The notes beneath the pieces are model-generated. The model searched no databases. It saw only the letters and a program-made list of their open reading frames with translations, and was not told the origin of the DNA. Below are positions 1 to 11,716 of a stretch of 64,000 nucleotides of DNA, in pieces (position 1 is the stretch's first letter; each line of letters starts with the position of its first letter). The DNA comes from Volutella citrinella (taxonomy: Eukaryota; Ascomycota; Sordariomycetes; Hypocreales; Nectriaceae), in NCBI GenBank assembly GCA_034401135.1, contig JAWZSP010000008.1, positions 2,976,001-3,040,000 of the forward strand, read 5' to 3'. The translations under genes were made by a program, and so were the position numbers.

Positions 1-319
1 TTCCCACCTCTTCGTGCACCTTGGAGCCGATCTCCGCCGTGACACCGTTGGTGAAGTTGACTTGGAGCCAACGCAGGGCCGATCCGCCGGTTCGGACTCT
101 GATTTCGCGGGGAAAGACGCCGTCGCGCCAGAACGAGAGACAAAATGGTTCCCCGCCGTCTTCGCCGACGGCTTCGGGGGGTGCGACGAAGCTAGGCAGG
201 TCAGCGCAATTAGACAGCGGCATTAGCACCCCAAGATCATTAGACGTAGGTCGGTGGTAATTGGCCCCTGCGGCGAGGGAGGCCGCAGTGAGGAATACGA
301 GATACCGGGGGGGCTTCAT
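1..319 (-). CDS. Secreted protein, 5' part only (runs off the window)
   Basis: On the minus strand an ATG at 319-317 opens a frame of 106 codons that stays open to the window edge. It begins MKPPRYLVFLTAASLAAGA, a convincing signal peptide, so the product is probably secreted. The mature part has a Cys near residue 35, then a segment around 55-100 (FCLSFWRDGVF, then alternating beta-like stretches ending in NGVTAEIGSKVHEEVG). That end is loosely reminiscent of jacalin-like beta-prism repeats in fungal secreted proteins, but I cannot confirm the family. No intron is evident in the visible part. The 3' end lies outside the window, so length and function remain open. The identification as a real gene rests on the signal peptide and an uninterrupted frame. 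Confidence 0.6.
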   Translation of the reverse strand, partial: MKPPRYLVFLTAASLAAGANYHRPTSNDLGVLMPLSNCADLPSFVAPPEAVGEDGGEPFCLSFWRDGVFPREIRVRTGGSALRWLQVNFTNGVTAEIGSKVHEEVG

Positions 320-1813
320 GTCGCTGTGATACTGGTGGTGATGTTGGGGGATAATTCGACAGGCCAGTGCAGCACACAGCCTGATATATATGTAAGAACA
401 TACCTAACATCTCAACCAGTGTTTGTCCAGTAAGAGTCACAATTAGCATTTGATAGATGCAGCAACTGACGGTCTCCCTACCCATCAAGGTCTCTGCACC
501 ACGAAAGGTTGCTGGAAAGTCGCGATGAACCGTTGTGGCCACATGCACGATGAAAAGTTATCAACGCCGGATGACCCCAACGCCGGGGCGGGCTCGTGGC
601 TGGTGGTGAGGTTGAGAAGGCTGCTGGGATGACTCTAATTATGGATACAATGCTTGCAGTGATGGATAGGTAGCAATGGACGAGGTGAGATGCGCTGGGT
701 TGGTCTCCTGCCGATATTGATGATGTCGTGGCACACCTGCAGCACATTCCTTGCTCCACCCACAATGTTGGAAGGCGCGGTGCTCCTTCCGTTCCATTTT
801 GTGGACAACTTCCCTTGACATCGTTATTAAGATGCGATTCAATGACGGTAGCTCCCGTAAGCACAAATGTCTCAGCCGGAAACGAGCAGGGCCATGTCCA
901 TAGCAGGAACTTTCGCAATCAGCGGGCCGTAGTTCCTCGTTCCAAAGTGTAGGGTAGCTGCGATGTGACAATCGAGACCGACCTTGTCATCGCCTTCTTG
1001 CCCTTTCCTGATTTGGCCTTGGCTGGCGACCGTCGGGATGATTAAGCGCGAAGTTCACACCAAAAATAAACCAGAAGTGACGTTGAATGGACGATATTCG
1101 CATCATCTCTATTATCGTGGGTAAACATGATGTTAAACTAGACCCGATACTATTCCTGACCCAATAGTATGCTTGCCTAATCAACACGTCAAAATATCTG
1201 CATATTGCAGTTGAAACACTATCCGAGCATCCTTGCGATACTGCAGGACACGGAGCGATTCACATTTGAAATGCTTGTGGCCTGTAGTAGACGGTAATTG
1301 TAAGCAGCATCATAGAGGACGGGAGGCGGAGTGCCGAAAAAGACGACGGACCAATCAGCGGCCTCGGGTGACGGCACGGCAGTCTTGGCATTGCCCGAAA
1401 GCCCGAAACAGTGGGAGACGGTGGCAGCGGCAGCACCCACGGCCACTAACGAGCCCTCGTCTTGGCATTCCCCGACGGCCCGACGATGCTTCGTGGCTGG
1501 GATTACCGGCTGGTTCGATTAACAAGCATTGAGGGGTCGCAAAGGCCGAGGAGTCCGCGTCGCGATGGTCGATATAAAGCTTCGCCAGGGACGGGCGAAT
1601 TGTCAATTGCATCATCCAGCATCATTCCCCGCACCGCCACTGCCGCATCACCATCACCACTTGACCGTGTCCGGCATTCACAGCTCCCCCCCAGCAAACC
1701 CAGAATCTGTGTCTCAGCTTTGTCGCCGAAGCCCAAAAGCATAAATAAAGCTCTTCCTCCTCCATCCCGCTCATCCTGGTAGCTTGCAACAACTACTCAA
1801 TCCCCTCGTAATC
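320..1813. other. Intergenic, divergent promoter region
   Basis: No convincing coding exon on either strand; the overlapping open frames lack family motifs, splice structure or codon regularity. The region lies between the divergent secreted-protein gene and the NmrA-like gene. The last 150 bases are pyrimidine-rich, as is usual upstream of fungal start codons. Confidence 0.5.
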
Positions 1814-2878
1814 ATGTCCAAGATCATCACCGTGTTTGGCGCCACTGGCACCCAGGGCGGCTCTGTCGTCCGCGCCATCCTCCGAGACCCCGTCTTGTCC
1901 AAGGAGTTCAAGGTCCGCGGCGTCACCCGCGACGTCTCCAAGCCCGCCGCCCAGAAGCTTGCTGCCCAGGGAGTAGAGCTCGTCTCTGTAAGTAGTCCAC
2001 CCAATTGCGCGCCATGCTCTGTCTGCTGCTCGGCGGGATTACATGAATAATGAATGAATGCATGACTTACACCAGACCAGGCCGACATGTCAACGGCCGA
2101 GCTGGCCGCCCCTGCCGTCAAGGGCGCCCACACCGTCTTCCTCGTCACAAACTACTGGGAAAAGGCCTCGGCCGACGTCGAGCTCGCCCAGGGCAAGGCT
2201 GTCGCCGACGCGAGCAAGGCCGCCGGCGTGCAGCACCTCATCTTCTCGTCGCTGCTCAACACAACCGAGATGAGCGGCGGCGAGCTGCCCAACATCCACC
2301 ACTTCGTCTCCAAGTCGCAGATCGAGGAGTACATCCGCTCCACCGGCGTGCCGGCCACCTTTGTCCTCCCCGGCTTTTACATGTCTAACCTGCTGGGCTC
2401 TATCAAAAAGGGCGACGACGGTACCTATACGCTGGCGCTGCCCGTGTCGCCTGAGAATACGCGCATCCCCCTGTTTGACGCGGACCACGATACAGGTATG
2501 CCCTTGCAATGACTTGAACCGAACTCAGCAGTGTGATGCTAACGCCGACCAGGCAAGTTCGTCGCCGCCGCCATCAAGAACTTCCCCAAGTACGCCAGCA
2601 AGCGCATCTACGCCGCGACCGACTACTACTCGCCCGCCAAGATCGCCGCCGAGTTCTCTGCCATTATCGGCAAGCCCGCGAAGGCGGTGCAGCTGCCCAA
2701 TGACGTCTTCAAGTCGTTCCTGAAATTTGCCGCGCAGGAGTTCCTGGAGAACATGCTGCTGCTGGAGAAGCCGGGCTACTACAACGGCGCCGACCTGGCC
2801 GAGAGCCTGAGCCTCTGCAGCGAGAAGCCCACGACGTGGAAGGAGTTTGTGGAGGAGAACAAGGAGAAGTGGCTGTAG
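1814..2878 (+). CDS. NmrA-like NAD(P)-binding protein
   Basis: Three exons (1814-1987, 2081-2495, 2553-2878) give a protein of 304 residues, the usual size for the NmrA/HSCARG branch of atypical short-chain dehydrogenases. The N terminus has the dinucleotide-binding loop ITVFGATGTQGGSVV, followed by the strand-helix pattern of a Rossmann fold (GVELVSADMS, HTVFLVTNYWEK). Later segments ATFVLPGFYMSNLL and GYYNGADLAESL are typical of the family. Family members usually bind NADP(H) as redox sensors or corepressors rather than acting as enzymes; some are reductases. The active-site Tyr-Lys pair of classical SDRs is not apparent. Intron 1 is phase 0 and intron 2 phase 1; both have GT...AG ends. No functional link to the neighbouring HET gene is evident. 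Confidence 0.85.
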
Positions 2879-3628
2879 CGGAGGGGCGGGGACACGTACA
2901 ATTAATTGGGTAAAAGTAGCGACGCTGAGTCGATTAGGAAAAATGCAATTGTCTCATGATTGCCCTGGATCTCCATTGTCATTTGGTGTGAGGACATCAC
3001 CATGCCGGGGATCGCTAGTGGGTTTACCCCGCTGGAGAGTTGCCCCAATGCTCATTCAATGGCTGAGCCATAATCGGGAGGCTTGGGAAAAGGTTAACTG
3101 GAATTGCCTTGCCGCTCCAGGTGTTCGGATCTATCCGCTGTCTTTCCTTGCTCGTTGCAGCCCCTGGCGAATTTCTGCTCGTCTGATGTGTGCTAATGTT
3201 GGTAATAATCAGGACAAGTGCCAGATGCCAATTGCTCTTGGCTGTTGCGTCTCCAACCGCTCCCGCTGCCACTAAGGGACCCAGGATCGCTACTGACATC
3301 CATGGATGCCACCAGGTTACAACGGGGCGCCTCAGGGCGACCAAGGGGCCCGCCCACAGAGGGCTTCAGCGAAGCTACGGCACCAACCTGAAGCTCAGTC
3401 GAGCTACCCCTGCAATTCTAGAAGCTGTAGCCAATCCAAGCCTCGCCGTCAGGTGCAGGGCTGACACCAGGCCGATTTCTCTTCTTTTCTCCTCCACCTC
3501 ATCCCATCTTTCGCGCTGCCAGGCACACAGACCGCAAGAAGTGCTATATGCGCTGCGACGGCCCGATACAGCGCGAATCTTTCGTTTGCGGTGTAATGGA
3601 AGCTCGCGACCACAGCTAAACGATCACG
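2879..3628 (+). other. Intergenic, promoter of the HET-ankyrin gene
   Basis: About 750 bases without a supportable exon. It holds the 3' flank of the NmrA-like gene and the upstream region of the HET gene, including a C/T-rich run near 3475-3520. Confidence 0.5.
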
Positions 3629-6600
3629 ATGCGCCTGCTCGAGACGACGACGCTCGAGCTCGTCCAGGTCCGTGACAATGCCGTCCCTCGCTATGCCATC
3701 CTCTCCCACACCTGGGGCGACGAGGAAATCACACTACAGGACCTCGACCGCCGCGGCGCCGTGACGCGAGTCACCGCCCAGAAGCATGGCTACCGCAAGG
3801 TCAAGGCCGCGGCCGCCATGGCCCTGAGTCGCGGCTTCAGCTGGATCTGGATCGACACGTGCTGCATTGACAAGACGAGCAGCGCGGAGCTGTCCGAGGC
3901 CATCAACTCCATGTACGTCTGGTACGAGCGCTCCGACGAGTGCTACGCCATTCTTGACGACGTGGAACCTGCCTCCATCGACACACTTAGCTTGCCCGAC
4001 TCCAGCCTCCGTCGCAGTCGTTGGTTCACGAGAGGCTGGACTCTGCAGGAACTTGTGGCGCCTCGAGTCGTCTTGTTCTATGCAAAGGATTGGACCCTCC
4101 TAGGACAAAAGGACGCGCCCGAGTCCTTCACCACAGTCATCAGCGAAATCACTAACGTCGGCTCCGAGGTGCTCATCGGCCGGTCGGACCCTCATCAGCT
4201 CAGCGTCTCGGCGCGCATGATCTGGGCCGCGCGCCGGGAGACGACCAGGCTAGAGGACATGGCCTATTGCCTGATGGGTCTCTTCCAAGTCAACATGCCC
4301 CTACTCTATGGAGAGGGCTCGCGTGCCTTTGCACGGCTGCAGGAGGAGATCATTCAGCGCACAGATGACCAGTCACTGTTCGCATGGAACTCGATGAGCG
4401 AGAAGCAGGACCCGGCGCAGGACGAGGACGACGAGGACGCGCTATCCAGCCTGCTCGCCACATCGCCAGCGCAATTCCTCTACGCCGGCAACATCCAGAC
4501 GCTGCCGCCGCTCCCAGACTACGCCAGTATGCCGTCGAGGATGACCAACCAGGGCCTCCACGTTCAGCTTTACATGCGACCGGCCAGAAGCATCACGACT
4601 GGGACGTTCGGGACGGCAATGGAAGAAGACTATGAAGCAATCCTGGACTGCTTTGTGCGCGCCGGCGATACATTCTTGTGCCCGGTCATCCACCTCCGAC
4701 GGCTCGCGCAAGATCAATACGGAAGAATACGAACAGCGTCGAGGAAGCTGGTCCCCCCAGAGCGACCGGACCCCTTCCGCAGCGGCAATGAGGGCTACCG
4801 AGCCGTCTACGTGCGCCAAGAGCCCATATACTACCACCTGCCGCAATTCAGAGTGCTTCACCAGCTGGCGGATCCAGGCTTTGGCAATACGGTGATGCGA
4901 AGCGACGATTCGCTGTACCGATTCTCGGCGGCCTACCCACCCCGGCAGTGGAACCACCACACCATGACGCTCCAGGTCAGCTATACTCGCAAAATACAGG
5001 CCATGGGCCTGTTTAGATTCGCCAGTAGCACGTCCGCAAAGGAGGAGGTCGACGTCGTTGTCGGCCTCAGGCGGCTCAATGCGATGCAGTGGGAGGGCTG
5101 GTGCTTCCAGATGCGCGGTCTGCCCTCGCTCGAGGAGTCGTTCAAGCACATCAATAGGAGGATCTCCGCCGCCATCCTCGAGCGGAAAAATGAGGTTTCG
5201 CCCAAGATCCTGCGCACTCTGATTGGGGACGACGATCAGCTCATCACGGATGCGACCGTACGAGGTGTGCAGCTTCAGGGCCGACTCTACGTCTCAATCA
5301 CCGTTGGCACAAAGCCAGAGATACAGGCCGTTGGCGTGTATCTGTCGACTACGCAAAAAGAGCGAGTCCGAAAAGCCCTAAGCGGCGTTGACGAACCCTC
5401 CAAAGTCGATTCGGAGCAATACGAGAAGCAGATAGCGCTGCTCACGGGGCCATGTTGCCAGATTGACTGGGAAGACTACATCCCGCGAGATGACGAGAGC
5501 ATTGCCTTGTTCAATCCGGCTCAGATTAGGGGGATTTCTCCAGAAACCGCTGCGAAGTTTCTGGTTGGAGTCATCGAAGAGAACACAAAGGGCCGCGAGG
5601 AGGGAGATGATGCGCCGGTCGCGTCTAGCAAGGATAGAGGCCTGGCGTCTATGTCGACCCTTTCCGCGTCAAAGGTAGGGCAAGCACTTGGCAGTATCCA
5701 TTTCCCCGCAGTATCGGCGACTCTCAATGGCCCGTTTGATCTCTTTGCGTTTGATCCTGCAGCCAACGACAATTCGAACGACGACGTCCCCATGGAAGAG
5801 GCCGGGGACTCAGCAAGGTCACACCAACCGCGAGTCGGCAATGCCTTCGTAGCATACTTACACGAGTACATAGCCGGCCTAAAGAAGAGCACGCAGGAGG
5901 TTGGGCTTTCAGAAGCCCTTTCGGTCGCATTGTTCGAGGGTGATGCAGAGGTAGCCCGCAGAATCCTCACCCAGATGCCGCCTCTCGAGCCATTATCAGC
6001 GACCAATGACCGATATGGCCTGTGGCCTATCCTTTGGGCCGTAGCAGGCGGCCATCACGACTCTGTACGGCTTCTTCTTGACAGAAGAGGTGTCGTGAAT
6101 GTGAGCTCTGTCACATCAAGCGGGCTGGGCGTCCTGCACATCGCAGCCTTGTGCGCTAGCCCATGCTGGACAGTCATCCGCGATGTCCTTGACGAGGACG
6201 CATTCACTTCCCTGGTCGTGTCCTCCACAGCAGACTTTGGCGAGTCGCCGCTACATCTCATGGCGGCCTTGAATCATGGCGACCCGTCGGCCACCGAACC
6301 CACGGGAGAATTCCTGACGACGTTGGCATTGGCGAAAGAGCTCGTTGCCCATGGCCTCACGACAACATGCCCCAATCGCTACGACGAAACACCACTGCAC
6401 CGTGCCGCGGCATGCAACAACTCCATGGTCCTGGCTGCTTTCCTGCAGCATACCTATGGAATGTATGCTGTCGACACCCTCGATCGCAACGGCCGATCTC
6501 CGGTCTGGCATGCCGCCGCCACAGGTTCCGTCGAGTCGGCACGCATCCTTGTTGACTACGGCGCCAATCTCAACCTTGCAGACGATATGGGAATGGCCCC

Positions 6601-7702
6601 GTTGCATGCTGCATGCCGAGGCGGGCATTCCGAAATCGCGCAGCTGCTGTTCGACTCGGGCGCCTGGATCACCACGGAAACACTCCATCTGAACTTCACC
6701 CCGATAGACTACGCTGCCATGTTTGGCCACGCTAAGTGCCTGGAGTGCCTCTTGACAAGGGACTTGGACAACGGAATACCGGGACCAAGTACATGGATGC
6801 TGGGTGAGGCGACAAACACCGACCTCCCGTCATCGTTGCGACTCCGAAGGATGAAGGCTCAAGCACTTCACATTGCGGCGTCATGTGGTTGGGTAGAGTG
6901 TGTCAAACTGCTCCACAAACACGGCGGCGACAGGTTGGTGTCCCGGCCGCGGTACATCAAGCTCGATAAGACGAGTGGCTCGGTAAGCTTGGTCACGACA
7001 GAGGGCAACTCGCGCGATGTTGCCGCCATGGAGGGTCACGACGACATTGTTCGGTACCTGGACTCCCCGACCGACGACGAAGAAGATGCCACAAGACCCA
7101 TTGTTTTTGGGAGATCGGGCGCGGGTTTTCAAGATATATCCGACGATATGGGAATGGACTTCTCGCTGGAGGCTCCGCAATCACCGGGTCATGCGGAAAC
7201 TCTCGATGAGGATGAGCTTGAGCGTCAACTCGAACGCGAACTCGAACTCGAACTCGACTTCGGGGCTGATGTTCCTACCTACTCACCTGTTTCTCCCAGT
7301 TACTCACCTGTTGACGCCAGCGACTCGCCCGTCGAGCATGTTGAACCAGCTGGAGGATACCAAGCGGATCTAACATACGGCGACGCTCCCGTCCCCGCTG
7401 CGCCAACGTCACCAACGGAAGAAGAAACGGACGAACCTATACCCGCGTTCCCCCCCGGAGCGCAGTACCCTGAATTCCGCAGAAGCTCAACTCCACAGCT
7501 TCAACCATCAGAGAGGCCCGCTCCAGGGCGCCCGAGTTCCCCTGCTGGATCAGTGCAGCAAGAAGAATGGCAGCGGGCGGAACAGGCTCAGAAACTAGCA
7601 CAGGAGCAAGCTAGGAGACAAGCGCAGCAGATGGCTCTGATTCAAGCACAGCAACGGGCGCAAAAGGCAAAGAAACGGCGGCAACAACCACAGCAACAGC
7701 AA

Positions 7703-7734
<32 letters not shown>

Positions 7735-9043
7735 ACAGCAACAGCAGGGCAGCGTAGTGACATATCCGAGCCGTTATGCCGGGCCAATGCAGCAGGTATC
7801 GCCTCAGCAAGCCTCCCAACGAAGCAAACCCGCCCATCACACAGGGCCGAGGGAGGAGGACGAAGAAGAAGATGATGAAGACGAAGAAGACGATGATGAA
7901 TCTCCATCTTCATCCGATGAACCCATTGCCCCATTGGCTCCGCCCTTCGCTAAACCTCCAGAATTCCGACTGCCCTCTCCGCAGAACATGCAGCAGCGTG
8001 CTGGTGCAATTGAACAGAGCGCTCCTGTCCCGGGGATGAACCGATTACGGCAGCGAAGAATGAGATACAACTTTGGCTCTGCAAGGGAGTCGAGCAGGTC
8101 GAGCAGAAACCAACGCATCCCCGAGCGCGCCCAACAGAGCAACATCCCATCTGGTAATCCACCAACCAGAAGACCTCAGCTTGACCCTCAGGGATCTCAA
8201 TTCCTTGCCCCAACAGGCAGAATCGGTCCAGATGGGCAATTCCGACCCCTGGCTCCGGAGTACGTGAACGAGTCTCAGTCTACTACAGAGGCCCCCGGTC
8301 AATCAGTCATTTTAACCACGTCCTATTCTCCGACTGCTGTAGACAGGAGATTTGGCAACGCGCAGCCCTACATGCCAACTCGATACGGGAATTTCGCTGC
8401 AGCCCAACAGGCATCCCCGGACCCAGCAACAAACCCCTTCGCGCCGCGTCAATACGGCTCTGGAGACATGGCAGACCCTTACGCTGCTTTCCCAAGTGCG
8501 GCGCAACAGCCCGAACGAGGGACTGGCCCTTACGCAATTCGTCCCATACCACAGAGCAGGCCTTATGAAACAAGCTCCGATGCGGCAACTCGTATGCAGA
8601 ACCGGCCACAGCCATATGGCGAACCTACAAGACGTTCCAACCTCTTTGGTTCCAGTTTGGCTAATCCCCCGTATCCTCAGAGACCTGCGGGACTTTTCGA
8701 GGGCGGGCCTAGCTTATTCAGCGGAGGCGGTTCCGGAGCCATCTCATCTATCCCTCGCAGATTGTCGTTTGACGACGAAGAAGACGGGACAAACGCACAA
8801 GCTCGCGACCAAATGTCGTCACGGCCAACTGTAAAGCATCCGTCCACCCCCCCAACCCCACCAGCTGCGAGACGGACGCCATTACCAGTCAACCAGTGGC
8901 AGCCACTGCCCACTTCTCAGGCCCCTCAGTTGACGATGGAGGAGCGCCTGCTAGGCATGCTGGGGTACATAGGCCACCGGAGTATGTTGGATCGTGTTGC
9001 GTCTGGAGTCATTCAAGCCACAGGCGTGTTTGAATTGGAATAG
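3629..9043 (+). CDS. Giant HET-domain / ankyrin-repeat protein with polyQ
   Basis: A single uninterrupted frame of 1804 codons from ATG 3629. Residues about 24-150 form a complete HET domain (YAILSHTWGDEE, GFSWIWIDTCCID, SRWFTRGWTLQELVAP). A DUF8212-like block follows near 225-265 (YCLMGLFQVNMPLLYGEGSRAF). This N-terminal pair is standard in fungal heterokaryon-incompatibility (NLR-like) proteins that trigger cell death on non-self recognition. Residues about 790-1140 hold ankyrin repeats (for example TPLHRAAACNN and APLHAACRGGH). The C-terminal third is low-complexity: a YSPV/SPSYSPV stretch near 1217-1236, Q/A-rich helix, 19 consecutive Gln at 1355-1373, an acidic run near 1410-1425, then Pro/Gln/Ser-rich sequence. 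The last 35 residues (MEERLLGMLGYIGH...) look folded. HET function is assigned by domain; the ligand is unknown. Confidence 0.9.
7691..7747 (+). repeat. CAG/CAA microsatellite encoding polyglutamine
   Basis: Nineteen consecutive CAG or CAA codons in frame within the HET-ankyrin gene. The mixture of CAG and CAA suggests an interrupted, moderately stable tract. Such tracts vary in length between strains. Confidence 0.95.
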
Positions 9044-9641
9044 GGCTCCGTTATGAAATGCCATCTTGGCCTTGGACTCTTGGGTAGGGGTTGACGCCGG
9101 CACAAGACCTGGCTAACCTTGTCGCGAGATTGGCGAGTAATAGTATACAGGTCAAAATTAAGACGAATGCCAGCCAGTATTGAGGATACGGAATTGGCTT
9201 GACTCGACCGTTAGCAGATAGGAGGCGGACACGACTCTACAGCTGTGTCTCGAGTAATTATTCTACATTCATCTGATCTTGCTGACCAACTTGGCGCGTA
9301 CGAGGACCACACCAACACCGAGTGGGGTTGAGGATGTGACAGCTAAGTATCCTTGTGCGGCTGAGTCCAGGCATTCTTCTGGTGCCTGAGAGGCTGCCAG
9401 TCTGACGGCGGTCGAGAAGCTAACGCGCAAGTGCTCCACCAGATGCATGAACCAGCATCGGCATGTCCCACAGGGCGCTATATAAGAACCCGCTGGACGC
9501 CAACGCTTGCTGATGATCAAGAGGAAGGCTTTTCTTGGCACAGAAATCTCCAGTCCCCGCTTTGCTCTGTTGGGATTTGCAGAGTGTGATAATAAACCAC
9601 GCAGCGACCCGACGTATGCAACCTGGCCAGCAATTTCCACA
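9044..9641 (+). other. Intergenic, promoter and 5' leader of the three-module gene
   Basis: Contains the 3' flank of the HET gene and the promoter of the next gene. The frame of the next gene stays open upstream of its likely ATG to a TTG at 9507 and an ATG at 9513, but these lie only about 25 bases below a TATA box and are read as leader. Confidence 0.5.
9479..9486 (+). promoter_or_regulatory. TATA box (TATATAAG)
   Basis: TATATAAG lies 163 bases upstream of the ATG at 9642. With transcription starting 25-35 bases downstream, the ATG at 9513 would be at or before the cap site, which favours 9642 as the true start. Confidence 0.5.
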
Positions 9642-11402
9642 ATGCAGGCCTTCACACCCCCAAGCGTGGAATGGGAGACGGGCACTTGGTGGGCCGAATC
9701 GAGTCAGGCCTTGTGGAAGCAGGCCGTGGACGCAGGACGCGAAGCCCAATTCCGGACCGGTTTCCGGGATGCCACCATCGCACGCGTGCGCAACTGGCTG
9801 GTCGAGTACCAACCCCATGCACTGATCGAGGACAAGGGCGAGCTCCCCATTGCGACAGAGACAGGCCAATCGCGCTACCCCACCAGGGCCTTCCTCGCAT
9901 CCGACGCCGACGTCAAGGGCATCCTCAACTGCGTCGCGCTGGTCATCGCCCCGCCCTTTGAGGAGAATGCCTCTGGCAAGCCTTGGGTCACGCCCGGCGC
10001 CGCGCTCGAGACGCCCGAGATGAAGGGCGCAAAGGACGTCCTTGTGCGGATGCTCATGGGCATGCAGGTTGCCTTTGGCGGAATCGTCCAGCATTCGCTC
10101 ATCTACATCTTCATGGGCGCTGACGCCGTCGTTGCGCGCTTCGACGCGACTGAGAAGCGGCCTAGTCTCGCCATTGTCGCCGGCGACCCATCAGACGAGT
10201 ACAAGGCGTCCAATGACCAGATGGCTCGCTCCGTCATCACGAACCCGGCGCAGTGGAAGGGCATGTACGCACCGACGTCGTTTAAGGTGGCTGTCCAGCC
10301 GAATTACCCCGACTGCACAATCTGGGACGAGGGAAGCCTGCCGTTCAATGTCGATGGAGCCGAGTATCCTTTTGCGACCAGGCTACTCGTTGAAAGAAAC
10401 CCCAACAAGATGTCCCGGAACGTCAGCACAGCTCGCTTCACGGTTGTTGGAGCAGCGCCTGATCCCGGCAACAAGTCCATCACAGTATATCGAGACCTAG
10501 AGTCGGACAAGGAACCGGGTGGTATCGTTGTTGTTACGCTGTTGGCTGCCATTGATCCCAATATTCTCTGGCCAGCAACAGGTGCCCACAGTGAGACGGC
10601 AGCCTTTAAAGCCGCCGAGAACGCGCTTTTCAGCCATGTTCGAGGGATTTATGCCAAGGAGAAGCAAGGGACTTGCAAGCTCATCATTCACATGGGGGCA
10701 GACAAGAAGGTCTACAAGTACCTGAGTGACCTGCCTATCTATAGGCCCAAAACTGACACCGCTGCACCGGTGCCGGCGCAAGGCTCTCAGAAGAGACAAT
10801 TTCCTGGTCTCGAAGGCTTTGGAATCGAGCTCAAGGAGTTGGAGAGGGCGGCACCATCGCAACCCAAGGCCGATGACGGAGAGTTCACTGCTATGCTTCG
10901 TCGCATGCCCGAGCCATATCAGTACAAGGCCCTGATGGACGTTGGAAAGATGCTGGAGCTGAATTTCCCCGGCTGCACCTTTTCAGACGAGGGAAAGATC
11001 CCACTCGCGTTTTCTCTCCCTCAGAGCGACGGCGAGACGTACCTCTTTGAGCATAGCAACTTCTTCCTGGTGCGGGACCCGAAGAAGGAGCCCAAGAGCA
11101 TCGTGGCTGCGCTGCATGCCGTGCCCCGCCCCAGAGCGGGCATATCCAGACTGGAAAGCCTGCAGATGGATTGGATGTCGGCCGGAGAGACGAAGCTGGC
11201 CATGGACGCGATGCTGGCGCAGCTGAGGAGATTGCATGCCCAAGGGAAGGTTGCCGACGATTGCTTGGTCGAGTTGCTGCTTGACTCCTTTGCGATTCTG
11301 GTTAGATTGGTGGGAGGGAAAGAGATTCAGGACTACAGCGATGAGGCTCTGGCTGAGCTTCAGAGGGGAGATGGCAGCAGGGGTGTTGCGGATGATAGAT
11401 AG
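9642..11402 (+). CDS. Unknown protein made of three related modules
   Basis: An intronless frame of 586 codons from ATG 9642 (an upstream in-frame ATG at 9513 is less likely given the TATA box at 9479). I do not recognise the family. The protein appears to contain three copies of one module. Each has a D-[EK]-G-x-[LI]-P motif (EDKGELP near residue 67, WDEGSLP near 230, SDEGKIP near 448), then a stretch with paired aromatic/acidic positions (YPTRAFLAS, YPFATRLLVERNP, YLFEHSNFFLVRDPK), a hydrophobic strand (NCVALVIAP, IVVVTLLAA, SIVAALHAV), and a helix ending in a hydrophobic strand (LIYIFMGAD, KLIIHMGAD, LVELLLDSF). No signal peptide or membrane segment is seen. Its 3' end and downstream flank are duplicated at 16.8-17.2 kb. 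Confidence 0.7.
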   Translation: MQAFTPPSVEWETGTWWAESSQALWKQAVDAGREAQFRTGFRDATIARVRNWLVEYQPHALIEDKGELPIATETGQSRYPTRAFLASDADVKGILNCVALVIAPPFEENASGKPWVTPGAALETPEMKGAKDVLVRMLMGMQVAFGGIVQHSLIYIFMGADAVVARFDATEKRPSLAIVAGDPSDEYKASNDQMARSVITNPAQWKGMYAPTSFKVAVQPNYPDCTIWDEGSLPFNVDGAEYPFATRLLVERNPNKMSRNVSTARFTVVGAAPDPGNKSITVYRDLESDKEPGGIVVVTLLAAIDPNILWPATGAHSETAAFKAAENALFSHVRGIYAKEKQGTCKLIIHMGADKKVYKYLSDLPIYRPKTDTAAPVPAQGSQKRQFPGLEGFGIELKELERAAPSQPKADDGEFTAMLRRMPEPYQYKALMDVGKMLELNFPGCTFSDEGKIPLAFSLPQSDGETYLFEHSNFFLVRDPKKEPKSIVAALHAVPRPRAGISRLESLQMDWMSAGETKLAMDAMLAQLRRLHAQGKVADDCLVELLLDSFAILVRLVGGKEIQDYSDEALAELQRGDGSRGVADDR

Positions 11403-11716
11403 AGCGAGCGTGGAAGATGAGCAACTCGTCGCATGTCACATGAATATCTATTTGGCCATCCATCTGGTTCAATAACCCCGCTATTATCTCGTCATGAGGA
11501 TACTTTTCTCGTTAAAGGAGGCTTTGATGTCTCGGAAGGGACTCTGCCCCCCCTGCGACGCTGCAGCACTACGAGTGAGTAATTGTGTCTTGTGTGCAGC
11601 TCCAAGAGTCCAAACGTTGTTCCTGAATGCTTCTAAATTACCAATTCTACATTATCGACATCAGCGGCATCTGTAATCTTGGAGGTAGCAGCCGGCTGGA
11701 CTGTGGACCATTTCAG
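11310..11716 (+). repeat. Source copy of a diverged segmental duplication
   Basis: The last 31 codons of the three-module gene plus about 310 bases of downstream flank reappear at 16824-17217 in the same orientation with substitutions and small indels (runs of more than 60 identical bases at the coding end). Confidence 0.85.

Noticed and set aside
4442..5149. Long minus-strand frame of 235 codons
   Set aside because: Antisense to the conserved HET gene; Arg/Leu/Glu-rich composition is typical of a shadow frame.
9507..9641. N-terminal extension of the three-module protein
   Set aside because: It begins at TTG (first ATG 9513), only about 25 bases below a TATA box; the ATG at 9642 fits better.
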